From contig NZ_JAUSVF010000001.1 in assembly GCF_030814475.1 (NCBI RefSeq), positions 2,315,001-2,379,000 on the forward strand: 64,000 bases of DNA, given 5' to 3'. Made by a program: the position numbers and the translations under genes. The stretch's first letter is position 1. Each line of letters starts with the position of its first letter. Of the stretch, positions 48,706 through 57,155 are shown in pieces. A model generated the notes under the pieces. The model was not told the origin of the DNA. It saw only the letters and a program-made list of their open reading frames with translations, and did no database searches. The DNA is from Pararhizobium capsulatum DSM 1112. GTDB lineage: Bacteria > Pseudomonadota > Alphaproteobacteria > Rhizobiales > Rhizobiaceae.

Positions 48706-49520
48706 GCGGCGAAATCGAAGACAAGCCACAGCCGCTGATTGAGCACCTGATCGAGCTGCGCTCGCGCCTGATATGGGCGGTAGGGGCGTTTTTCGTCGCC
48801 TTCCTCGTCTGCTTCTATTTCGCCAAGCAACTTTTCAACGTCCTTGTGCAGCCGTTCCGCTGGGCCGTGGAATGGGCGGGGCTTAATCACAGGACGGTGG
48901 AGTTGATTTACACGGCTCCGCAGGAATTCTTCTTCACTCAGATCAAGGTCGCGATGTTCGGAGCACTGGTCATCGCATTTCCGGTGATCGCCTCGCAGAT
49001 CTACAAGTTCGTGGCACCCGGCCTTTACAAGAACGAGCGGGCCGCTTTCCTGCCATTCCTCATCGCATCGCCGGTTCTCTTCCTCATGGGAGCCGCGCTG
49101 GTCTACTTCTTCTTTACACCGATGGTCATGTGGTTCTTCCTGGCGATGGAGCAGGGCGGCGGCGAGGGACAGGTATCCATCCAGCTGCTGCCGAAGGTCT
49201 CGGAATATCTGAGCCTGATCATGTCGTTGATCTTCGCCTTCGGTCTGGTGTTTCAGTTGCCGGTCATCACGACGCTGCTCGCACGCGTCGGTTTCGTGAC
49301 CGCGGATGGCCTCAAGGCGAAGCGGAAATATGCGATCGTCATCGCTTTCATTGCTGCGGCCATCCTGACGCCGCCTGATCCGGTCTCCCAGATCGGTCTT
49401 GCTCTGCCGGCCATCCTTCTTTACGAGATTTCCATCTACACGGCCCGACTCGTCGAGCGTCAAAAGGCTCGCGATGCGCAGGCCACCGCGGTCGCCGAGG
49501 CTGAAGATACGCCAAGCTGA
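48702..49520 (+). CDS. tatC: Sec-independent translocase subunit TatC
   Basis: TatC binds the twin-arginine signal peptide. The 272-residue product has six predicted membrane helices, the conserved N-terminal PLIEHLIELRSRLIWA and the periplasmic/first loop region, and later FQLPVITTLLARVG and LTPPDPVSQ. The start overlaps the tatB stop, so TatB and TatC are translated together. serS follows after 66 bases. Confidence 0.96.
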   Translation: MSGEIEDKPQPLIEHLIELRSRLIWAVGAFFVAFLVCFYFAKQLFNVLVQPFRWAVEWAGLNHRTVELIYTAPQEFFFTQIKVAMFGALVIAFPVIASQIYKFVAPGLYKNERAAFLPFLIASPVLFLMGAALVYFFFTPMVMWFFLAMEQGGGEGQVSIQLLPKVSEYLSLIMSLIFAFGLVFQLPVITTLLARVGFVTADGLKAKRKYAIVIAFIAAAILTPPDPVSQIGLALPAILLYEISIYTARLVERQKARDAQATAVAEAEDTPS

Positions 49521-49586
49521 CAGGGTTTCCTGTCAGCGCCGTCTCCGGGACCGTCATCTTGAACAAGACCGGATACTGGAACGACC

Positions 49587-50870
49587 ATGCTCGATATCAA
49601 ATGGATTAGGGACAATGCAGAAGCCCTGGACGCGGCGCTTGCCAAGCGCGGAGCCGCGCCTCTTTCGGCTGCGCTGATTGATCTCGACGAAAAGCGCCGC
49701 TCGCTGGTTCAGTCTCTCCAGGACATGCAGGCACGGCGCAATGCCGCCTCCAAGGAAATCGGCGCGGCCATAGCCACCAAGGATAGTGCACTTGCTGAGA
49801 AGCTGAAGGCCGAGGTCGCCGAACTCAAGACAACGATGCCGGCGCTCGAGGACGACAGCCGCCGCACAGACGCGGAACTCATCGACGCGCTGTCGCGTAT
49901 CCCGAATATCCCGCTCGACGACGTGCCGGTCGGCAGCGACGAAAGCGGCAATGTCGTCAAGCACATGGCTGGCACGAAGCCGGGCTGGAACCATAAGCCG
50001 CTTGAACATTTCGAAATCGGCGAAGCGCTTGGCTGGCTCGATTTCGAAGGTGCTGCCCGCATCGCCGGCTCGCGCTTCACCATCGTCAAGGGGCAGCTTG
50101 CGCGCCTCGAGCGGGCGCTTGGCCAGTTCATGCTCGACCTGCATACGTCGGAGCACGGTTATCTCGAAGTGCAACCGCCGCTGCTGGTGCGCGACGATGC
50201 CATGTACGGCACCGGACAGCTGCCGAAATTTGCTGAGGATCTGTTCCGCACGACCGATGACCGCTGGCTGATACCGACCGCCGAAGTTCCACTGACCAAT
50301 TTGGTACGCGAGCAAATTCTTGACGCCGAGGTGCTTCCGCTCCGCTTCACGGCGCTCACCCCCTGCTTCCGTTCGGAAGCCGGGTCGGCCGGCCGCGATA
50401 CCCGCGGCATGCTGCGCCAGCATCAATTCAACAAGGTCGAACTGGTGTCGATCACAGATGCCGAAAGCTCGATCGACGAACATGAGCGCATGACCGCCTG
50501 CGCCGAAGAGGTGCTGAAGCGCCTCGGCCTGCATTATCGCGTCATGACGCTGTGCACCGGCGACATGGGCTTTGGCGCGCGCAAGACCTATGATCTTGAG
50601 GTGTGGCTGCCGGGACAGGATACCTATCGCGAGATTTCGTCCTGCTCTGTCTGTGGCGATTTCCAGGGACGACGTATGAACGCCCGCTATCGCGGCAAGG
50701 AAGACAAGGCGACCCGTTTCGTCCACACCTTGAATGGTTCGGGCACGGCCGTTGGTCGCGCGCTGATCGCCGTGATCGAAAATTATCTCAATGAAGACGG
50801 TTCAGTAACCGTACCGGACGTATTGCTACCCTATATGGGTGGTCTCACCCGCATCGAGAAGGCCAACTGA
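49587..50870 (+). CDS. serS: Seryl-tRNA synthetase
   Basis: A class II synthetase of 427 residues. An N-terminal coiled-coil tRNA-binding arm (about 25-110, with [17 protein letters not shown]) precedes the catalytic core with motif 2 ([21 protein letters not shown]) and motif 3 near [15 protein letters not shown]. SerRS also charges tRNASec where that exists; no selenium gene is nearby. Confidence 0.98.
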   Translation: MLDIKWIRDNAEALDAALAKRGAAPLSAALIDLDEKRRSLVQSLQDMQARRNAASKEIGAAIATKDSALAEKLKAEVAELKTTMPALEDDSRRTDAELIDALSRIPNIPLDDVPVGSDESGNVVKHMAGTKPGWNHKPLEHFEIGEALGWLDFEGAARIAGSRFTIVKGQLARLERALGQFMLDLHTSEHGYLEVQPPLLVRDDAMYGTGQLPKFAEDLFRTTDDRWLIPTAEVPLTNLVREQILDAEVLPLRFTALTPCFRSEAGSAGRDTRGMLRQHQFNKVELVSITDAESSIDEHERMTACAEEVLKRLGLHYRVMTLCTGDMGFGARKTYDLEVWLPGQDTYREISSCSVCGDFQGRRMNARYRGKEDKATRFVHTLNGSGTAVGRALIAVIENYLNEDGSVTVPDVLLPYMGGLTRIEKAN

Positions 50871-50892
50871 TAGGCCTCGGGAGGCGGCGTAA

Positions 50893-51663
50893 ATGCGTAT
50901 TCTGCTGACGAACGACGACGGCATCCAGGCGGAAGGGCTTGCGGTCCTGGAACGGATCGCGCGCACTCTGTCCGACGATGTCTGGATCGTGGCACCGGAA
51001 ACGGACCAGAGCGGCCTTGCGCATTCGTTGACGCTTTCCGAGCCGTTGCGGCTTCGCCAACTCGGCGAGAAGCGGTTCGCGTTGCGCGGCACTCCAACGG
51101 ATTGCGTCATCATGGCGATGCGCAAGGTGCTGGATTTTGCACCGGACGTCGTGCTTTCCGGTGTCAATGTCGGTGCCAATCTGGCTGATGACGTCACCTA
51201 TTCCGGCACGATTGCCGGAGCGATGGAAGGACGGCTACAGGGTGCCCGCGCCTTCGCGCTTAGCCAGGCCTATAGCTATGCGCCGGGCGGCAATGTGCCG
51301 TGGTCTGTCGTCGAAACGCATGCGCCAGCACTTCTGAAGAAGCTGATGCTGCTCGACCTGCCGGACGGTACGTTCCTCAATCTGAACTTCCCGAACTGCG
51401 CGGCTGACGACGTTGCAGGCACCACCGTAACGTCACAGGGCAAGCTTGATTTCGGTCTCTCCATTGACGAGCGGGCTGATGGTCGCGGAAATCCATACTT
51501 CTGGCTTCGATTCGGCGAACGCTTTGGCGACTTCCGTCTCGGCACGGATATCCACGCCATCCGGGAGAAGAACATTTCCGTGACGCCGCTGAAGATCGAT
51601 CTGACGGACTACGCCGTTCAGGATCGTATCGCTCGTCTATTGCTGGAGGAGAGCGAGACTTGA
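50893..51663 (+). CDS. surE: 5'/3'-nucleotidase SurE
   Basis: SurE is a metal-dependent phosphatase acting on nucleoside monophosphates. The 256-residue product starts with the metal-binding [16 protein letters not shown] and carries [25 protein letters not shown]. The length matches the family (about 250). It overlaps the following pcm by four bases (TTGA), a pairing seen widely in Proteobacteria. Confidence 0.96.
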   Translation: MRILLTNDDGIQAEGLAVLERIARTLSDDVWIVAPETDQSGLAHSLTLSEPLRLRQLGEKRFALRGTPTDCVIMAMRKVLDFAPDVVLSGVNVGANLADDVTYSGTIAGAMEGRLQGARAFALSQAYSYAPGGNVPWSVVETHAPALLKKLMLLDLPDGTFLNLNFPNCAADDVAGTTVTSQGKLDFGLSIDERADGRGNPYFWLRFGERFGDFRLGTDIHAIREKNISVTPLKIDLTDYAVQDRIARLLLEESET

Positions 51664-52313
51664 ACGCGCGCCTCGTTGAGCAGGAAGGTTTTGCAGCGTT
51701 GATGCTGCGGCTCCGTGCTGAAGGCATATCGAGCAAGGAACTTTTGAACGCCGTCGAGCAGACGCCGCGTGGATTGTTCGTGCCGCCGCAATATTCGGGC
51801 GAAGCCTATACCTCGCGCCTTCTGCCGCTCGAATGCGGCGCCTTTATCGAGGGTTTCGATTTTGCTGTCCGGCTTCTGAACAGCCTCAATCTGAAACCCG
51901 GCCAGCGTGTGCTGGAAGTAGGCACCGGGAGCGGCTTCACGGCCGGTGTGATGGGACGCATTGCCGAACGGGTATTGACGATCGAGCGTTATCGCACCCT
52001 GGTGACGAACGCGCAGCGCAATCTGGAAAAGGGCGGCGTTCGCAATGTCATCGTACGACAGGCCGACGGCAGCGTCGGTCTTGCCGGTGAGGGCACATTC
52101 GATCGCATCCTGATCACCGCGGCCTTTGATAGTCTGCCGCGTGTTTTTTCCGATCATCTGGTGTCTGGCGGCGTGATGATTGTGCCCATCATGATGGGGC
52201 CTTCCCAATGTCGCGTCGTACGGTTGTCCCGTACCGGCAGTCGGTTCGACCGAGAAGATCTGTTCACGGCTCCTTACCTTCCCATCGTGCCTCAGGTCGC
52301 TTCTTTCCTGTGA
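51660..52313 (+). CDS. pcm: Protein-L-isoaspartate O-methyltransferase
   Basis: The 217-residue product methylates isoaspartyl residues in damaged proteins. Start TTG 51660 overlaps the surE stop; GGAGGA precedes it. SAM motif I is [40 protein letters not shown] lies before it, in the substrate-binding position. The surE-pcm pairing makes this the better candidate for the canonical repair enzyme, compared with the copy at 25419-26087. Confidence 0.93.
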   Translation: MNARLVEQEGFAALMLRLRAEGISSKELLNAVEQTPRGLFVPPQYSGEAYTSRLLPLECGAFIEGFDFAVRLLNSLNLKPGQRVLEVGTGSGFTAGVMGRIAERVLTIERYRTLVTNAQRNLEKGGVRNVIVRQADGSVGLAGEGTFDRILITAAFDSLPRVFSDHLVSGGVMIVPIMMGPSQCRVVRLSRTGSRFDREDLFTAPYLPIVPQVASFL

Positions 52314-53050
52314 CGCCGAAGCTGGACGCGATCTATGCTGATCACGTTCTGACGTCGCTCTATGACGTCCTCAACCCTGCGGGCGTGGATACCGATTTCT
52401 ATCTGTCCCTTCCGAATCCCAATTCGACCATCCTCGACGTTGGTTGCGGTACTGGCCTTCTTACCGCCGCCTTTGCCGCGGGAGAACATTCTGTGGTCGG
52501 TCTCGATCCCGCTCCAGCCATGCTCGAGATTGCCAGGAAACGACAGGGCGGCCGCGAGGTAGCCTGGATCGAAGCCGATGCGCGGGATTTTGAACTCGGT
52601 CGTTCGTTCGATCTCGTTGTTATGACTGGCCACGTGTTTCAGGTGTTCCTGAGCCATGCCGATGTATCGAAGGTACTGAGCAGCATTCGCCGCCATCTCA
52701 AACCCGGTGGACGGCTGGTTTTCGACAGCCGCAACCCCCTGGCAAGAGCATGGGAGCGCTGGACCCCGGAATATTCCCGTCGAGCGGTCGATCATCCCGT
52801 TCTCGGCCGCGTCGAGACGTGGCACGAGATCGAAAACGTGACCCCGACCAGTGTGTCATTTTCGAGCTTCACCTCGATCTCCGACAGGCCCAATCCGCTT
52901 GTCTCCCGGAGCGAGCTGGCCTTTCGCACTCAAGCCGAAATCGAAGCTCTGCTCAAAGATTGCGGCTTTGCCAGCAGACAATGGCTGGGCAGCTGGGATT
53001 GTTCACCCTTTGAAGCGGGCTCACCAGAAATCATCGTCATCGCCGCCTGA
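52310..53050 (+). CDS. SAM-dependent methyltransferase (class I), function unknown
   Basis: The 246-residue product starts at GTG 52310, overlapping the pcm stop (GTGA); a longer frame upstream lies inside pcm. It has a class I fold: motif I TILDVGCGTGLLTAAFA (about 40-56), motif II GLDPAPAMLEIARKR, then FDLVVMTGHVFQVFLSH (post-II) and LKPGGRLVFDSRNP. The substrate is not evident. It is probably translationally coupled to pcm. Confidence 0.85.
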   Translation: MTPKLDAIYADHVLTSLYDVLNPAGVDTDFYLSLPNPNSTILDVGCGTGLLTAAFAAGEHSVVGLDPAPAMLEIARKRQGGREVAWIEADARDFELGRSFDLVVMTGHVFQVFLSHADVSKVLSSIRRHLKPGGRLVFDSRNPLARAWERWTPEYSRRAVDHPVLGRVETWHEIENVTPTSVSFSSFTSISDRPNPLVSRSELAFRTQAEIEALLKDCGFASRQWLGSWDCSPFEAGSPEIIVIAA

Positions 53051-53278
53051 TTCCGCAGTTCGGCACCGCTTTGCAGGTCGCAGAATGGCGGTTGTTGCTG
53101 CGGATCGTTCAATTTCCGCTTGTGAATCAAATCGTTAATTTTGAACTAACAAACACCAGCTTCGCGCAAGCTTCGAGGCGTAGCCCAAATCAGGCACTGA
53201 AAAGGTGCCGCGAGCTGACGTCTGGCGTTTAATTCTGTTTGTCAGCTCCCTTCAGGCGCGAAGCGCAGGAGATGACCG

Positions 53279-53932
53279 ATGCAGATTGCAAACAGATTGG
53301 GCTCGACGGCCAGTGGCGATGGCCTCGGAAGCCGCGCGAGCCGCGCCGACAATGCCGGCATTTCGAACCAGGCCGAGGATGCTGCAGTCCCATCCATCCT
53401 GCCGGGTGGTTATGACCCTTCTTCGCGCGTTTCCCTCTCCGCGGAAGCGCTTCTTTTTCTGAGCCGTACGAGGCGCTCGACGGAAAAATATCCGGCGCTG
53501 ACGCGGGATGAGTGGAGCAACAAGCTTTCGCCGCAGCTTGCAGCTCGTGAATACCAGGCTTTTGGAAAATATTCCGAGAGCGGGGACTATCAGGCCTACT
53601 ACCGGGCCTTCATCAACTATTACGACGCCCTTCGCCCCGAAGACCAGGATAGCCTGCGTTACTTCGGGACGCGCGAGGCTGCGGTCGCAGGCCTCCGCTC
53701 GCTGGATTATAACGACGCGGAGGGACTTGAGCCGGAAACCGGGTTTCAGACACTTGTCAGCGTTCTGCTCGATGAGCCCAAGGATGTCGCGGCGGCACCT
53801 GAAACCGTTGCCGGCGGTATGGTGACGGGCGACATGTTCGGCTGGGACACCGGCGGAATAAGCTATGAGGATGTCAGCGAGAGCCGCGCCGAACTATCCG
53901 AGATCGAGCGGCTTTACCAGGAAAGCTTCTGA
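53279..53932 (+). CDS. Hypothetical protein, unrecognised
   Basis: The 217-residue protein has a good ribosome site (AGGAG at 53267-53271). The first 50 residues look disordered (Gly/Ser/Ala-rich). The rest is mixed helix with aromatic Tyr-rich stretches (YQAFGKYSESGDYQAYYRAFINYYDALRPED) and an acidic C-terminus. The short segment SRVSLSAEALLFLS resembles a motif found in unrelated secreted and flagellar proteins, which is not enough to assign it. No signal peptide or membrane segment is visible. A possible hairpin (ACCGGAT 53932-53938 with ATCCGGT 53957-53963) follows the stop. Confidence 0.75.
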   Translation: MQIANRLGSTASGDGLGSRASRADNAGISNQAEDAAVPSILPGGYDPSSRVSLSAEALLFLSRTRRSTEKYPALTRDEWSNKLSPQLAAREYQAFGKYSESGDYQAYYRAFINYYDALRPEDQDSLRYFGTREAAVAGLRSLDYNDAEGLEPETGFQTLVSVLLDEPKDVAAAPETVAGGMVTGDMFGWDTGGISYEDVSESRAELSEIERLYQESF

Positions 53933-54071
53933 CCGGATTCCCTCGCTCCCGGCGCGATCCGGTTGATCATGGTTATCAAACCATCAAAAAATCGGCCGTT
54001 TTAACGGTGCGGTAACTCTAATGCGTTTTACTTGATCCTACACCGAGTTGCGTTCCAAGTAGGTAAGCGTC

Positions 54072-55586
54072 ATGCGTATTAGAGTTTCGTCGAGTGCAGG
54101 TAAGTCCGTCGTTCGTCTCTGCGCCGCCATTCTTCTGGCGGGAGTGGCAACTGGGTGCAGCTCCGACGCCTCCCGATTTGGCGGGTTGTTCTCCAGGTCC
54201 GATGATCTCACGACAAGCTCCATCGCTTCGAGCAATGTTCCGATCCCGCGCGGCGACGTGCAGGGGGGCGGCATGGCGGCTGCGCCGGTCATGGCCAGCA
54301 ACTCCCGCCAACAGGCGCTCGATCAGCCGTTCCCCGATCCGGTCAACACGGCATCCACCCCAATGTCAGGCGCTCGCGCGGCATCGACCCCGATGAACGT
54401 TCAGCGCGTCTCGCTTGCCGATCCATCTGCTTCTGCGCAAGAAAAGCCTCTTGCACAACCTTTCCCGGCCGCTGCCGGAAAAGTGCAGGAGAAAAATCTC
54501 GCCCAGCCAACGGAAACCGCAGGCAAGAAGGGCGGCTGGTCTACGGCCAATGCGCCGGCTGTGCTGCTGCGCCAGGGCGATACCATTTCGACGCTCGCAA
54601 ATCGCTTCGGTGTGCCGGAGAAGGAGATCCTCAAGGCCAACGGCCTGAAGTCGGCGTCTGATGTCGAGCCTGGCCAGCGTATTCTCATCCCGACCTTCGG
54701 TGTTGCCACCAGCGCTGCCAAGGCATCCGCTTCGGACGCCGCCGCAAGTCTCGACGTGGACAAGCAGAAGAACGCACCCGTCCTACCGGGCAACCGCGAA
54801 GTGGCCATTCTTCCCGGCCAGTCCCAGTCGCGGGAAAAGGGTGTTACCCGCGCCGACGCTACAGCCGGCAAGCAGCCAACGTCCGGCGACGGTGCCGGTC
54901 AGGGCGCTACTTACACCGTACAGGCTGGTGACTCGCTGAACCGCATTGCAAAGACCAGTGGCGTCTCAGTCGAGGCGCTGCGCAAGGCGAACAATCTGAC
55001 AAGCGGCGCCATCCGCGTCGGGCAGACCCTGAAGTTGCCGACCACCGATGCAGTGACCACCGCCTCGGTTCCGAAGAACGCCGAGCAAGTCAAGGTCGCC
55101 AAGGTCGAGGAAGCAAAGCCGGTGGCTTATGCCCCGCCGGTAGCGAAGGAATCGGTCAACGAGGCCGCCTCGAAGAGTGACGTTACTGAAGAATCGCCAA
55201 AGGCAACGGGCATCAGCAAATATCGCTGGCCGGTGCGTGGCGCAGTCGTCGCCGGATACGGCGCCAATGTCGATGGCAACCGCAACGACGGTATCAACAT
55301 TTCGGTACCGGAGGGCACGCCGATCAAGGCCGCTGAAAACGGTGTTGTCATCTACTCCGGCAGCAGCCTGAAGGAACTCGGTAACGCCGTTCTGGTTCGC
55401 CACGACGACGGCACCGTGACCGTCTACGGCAACGCCTCCGAATTGAAGGTGCAGCGTGGCCAGAAAATCCAGCGCGGCCAGACGATCGCGTCTTCCGGCA
55501 TGAGCGGCACGGCCAGCCAGCCGCAGGTGCACTTCGAAGTGCGCAAAAACGCGACGGCGGTCAACCCGGCGACTTTCCTCGAATAG
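54072..55586 (+). CDS. LysM and degenerate LytM (M23) lipoprotein, NlpD/DipM-like
   Basis: The 504-residue precursor has a lipoprotein-like signal (LAGVATGC, Cys29). Two LysM domains lie at about 162-206 (LLRQGDTISTLANRFGVPE) and 280-324 (YTVQAGDSLNRIAKTSGVS) and bind peptidoglycan. The C-terminal LytM/M23 domain (about 383-500, YRWPVRGAVVAGYG) lacks zinc ligands: NDGINIS replaces HxGxD and QVHFEV replaces HxHF. Such degenerate LytM proteins activate septal amidases (as NlpD, EnvC and DipM do) rather than cutting the wall. It ends at a bidirectional terminator. Confidence 0.9.
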   Translation: MRIRVSSSAGKSVVRLCAAILLAGVATGCSSDASRFGGLFSRSDDLTTSSIASSNVPIPRGDVQGGGMAAAPVMASNSRQQALDQPFPDPVNTASTPMSGARAASTPMNVQRVSLADPSASAQEKPLAQPFPAAAGKVQEKNLAQPTETAGKKGGWSTANAPAVLLRQGDTISTLANRFGVPEKEILKANGLKSASDVEPGQRILIPTFGVATSAAKASASDAAASLDVDKQKNAPVLPGNREVAILPGQSQSREKGVTRADATAGKQPTSGDGAGQGATYTVQAGDSLNRIAKTSGVSVEALRKANNLTSGAIRVGQTLKLPTTDAVTTASVPKNAEQVKVAKVEEAKPVAYAPPVAKESVNEAASKSDVTEESPKATGISKYRWPVRGAVVAGYGANVDGNRNDGINISVPEGTPIKAAENGVVIYSGSSLKELGNAVLVRHDDGTVTVYGNASELKVQRGQKIQRGQTIASSGMSGTASQPQVHFEVRKNATAVNPATFLE

Positions 55587-55602
55587 GGAACACCCGAGAA
55601 TC

Positions 55603-55637
55603 AAAAAAGCCGCGTCCGATAAAGGGTGCGGCTTTTC
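55603..55637. terminator. Bidirectional terminator between the LysM gene and the DUF815 gene
   Basis: AAAAGCCGC (55605-55613) pairs with GCGGCTTTT (55628-55636), with A-run and T-run arms that serve both convergent genes. Confidence 0.85.
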
Positions 55638-55659
55638 GCGTTTTGAGCTGGTTATGACA

Positions 55660-56532
55660 TCAGCTTAGCCCGATCTTTTTCTCATGGCGTCCGGCCAGAT
55701 CCTGAATGAACTGGAAGGCCACGCGGCCCGAGCGAGATCCTCGCGTCGTGCTCCATTCCAGTGCTTGCGCATGCAGTTGAGAGGGTTCTATTTCGATGCC
55801 GAAATGCGCGGCATACCCGTCGATCATGGCGAGGTAGTCGTCCTGGCTGCATTTATAGAAGCCGAGCCAGAGCCCGAAACGGTCCGAGAGCGAAACCTTC
55901 TCCTCCACCGCCTCCGAGGGATTGATAGCGGTGGATTGCTCGTTTTCCATCATGTGGCGTGGCAGGAGATGCCGCCGGTTCGAGGTTGCGTAGAGCAGGA
56001 CATTGCTAGGCCTGCCTTCGATGCCGCCGTCGAGAACCGCCTTCAGTGACTTATACGACGTATCGTCGTGGTCGAAGGAGAGATCATCGCAAAAGACCAG
56101 CACCGGTGTTGGTACAGTCTTGAGGATCTCCATCAGGGAGGGAAGGGTCGCAATATCCTCCCTGTGAACTTCGACGAGCTTTACCCGCACCCCGGCATCA
56201 GCGGCAACGGAGGCGTGCACGGCCTTGACCAGCGATGATTTCCCCATCCCACGCGCCCCCCAGAGAAGCACGTTGTTTGCCGGATAACCTTTGGCGAAAC
56301 GCAGCGTGTTGTCGAAAAGAATGTCGCGAACATGATCGACGCCGCGGATCAGGCTCATGTCGATACGGTTGGGTTTTGCTACGGGCTGAAGGTGATGGTT
56401 CTGAGGCGCCCAGACGAAGCATTCCGCCGCGTCCCAGTCGTTGATGGCAGGTGCGGGACCGGCGAGGCGCTCGAGCGCCGTGTTGAGCTTTCGCATTTCA
56501 GCGAGAAGAAGATCTATCTTTGTGTCCTGCAT
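55660..56532 (-). CDS. DUF815 family AAA+-type ATPase
   Basis: A 290-residue P-loop protein with Walker A GARGMGKSS (about 92-100), Walker B VLVFCDDLSF (about 144-153) and sensor ATSNRRHLLPRHM. DUF815 proteins are cytoplasmic, common in bacteria, and have no known function. The start is the ATG at 56532 (a GTG two codons earlier is weaker). It is transcribed divergently from yajC-secDF; a functional link is not established. Confidence 0.88.
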   Translation of the reverse strand: MQDTKIDLLLAEMRKLNTALERLAGPAPAINDWDAAECFVWAPQNHHLQPVAKPNRIDMSLIRGVDHVRDILFDNTLRFAKGYPANNVLLWGARGMGKSSLVKAVHASVAADAGVRVKLVEVHREDIATLPSLMEILKTVPTPVLVFCDDLSFDHDDTSYKSLKAVLDGGIEGRPSNVLLYATSNRRHLLPRHMMENEQSTAINPSEAVEEKVSLSDRFGLWLGFYKCSQDDYLAMIDGYAAHFGIEIEPSQLHAQALEWSTTRGSRSGRVAFQFIQDLAGRHEKKIGLS

Positions 56533-56762
56533 TGGCACTGATCCCGATATTGGCTGCTTTCTTTGTCGGGTAGCATGGGGGAGAGGACGCGAAAAGGCCG
56601 GTTACAGGCCCTTTGAGGCTTCTCCGGCAATGCTTTTGGTGTATGAGGCGTGTTTATCCCCGCCGGAACGCCTGGGCGAGTTGCATTCGCAACAGGCTTT
56701 CCTATATTCCGGCGACCCGAAACGCGGGGCTTACCCGCAATGACGCATTCAAGGAGTGATCA

Positions 56763-57098
56763 ATGTTCATTACTGAGGCTTTCGCCCAAACGGCAACTTC
56801 GCCCGCCACCGGCGGCGCGGATATTCTGATGTCGATTCTGCCGTTTCTGCTGATTTTCGTCGTAATGTACTTCCTGATCATCCGCCCGCAGCGCGCCAAT
56901 ATGAAACGCCGCGAGGAACTTTTGAAGAACATCCGCCGCAACGATCAGGTTGTCACCGGAGGCGGCATTGTCGGCAAGGTAACGAAGGTTGTCGATGACA
57001 ACGAAGTCGAAGTCGAAATTGCTGACGGCGTGAAGATTCGTGTGGTACGCAGTGGCATATCCGAAGTCCGCGTGAAGGGCGAACCCGTCAAGGAATAA
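56763..57098 (+). CDS. yajC: Preprotein translocase subunit YajC
   Basis: A 111-residue single-pass membrane protein that forms a complex with SecDF. The N-terminal region (LMSILPFLLIFVVMYFLIIRPQ) is the membrane helix and the conserved RPQ start, followed by KNDQVVTGGGIVGKV-type sequence in the cytoplasmic domain. AAGGAG lies before the ATG. secDF follows 57 bases later, the usual order. Confidence 0.97.
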   Translation: MFITEAFAQTATSPATGGADILMSILPFLLIFVVMYFLIIRPQRANMKRREELLKNIRRNDQVVTGGGIVGKVTKVVDDNEVEVEIADGVKIRVVRSGISEVRVKGEPVKE

Positions 57099-57155
57099 GC
57101 TCTCCGAAGGAGGTCGGACAAACGGCCTCCTTCAACGCGTACAGTCGAGAGCTTC

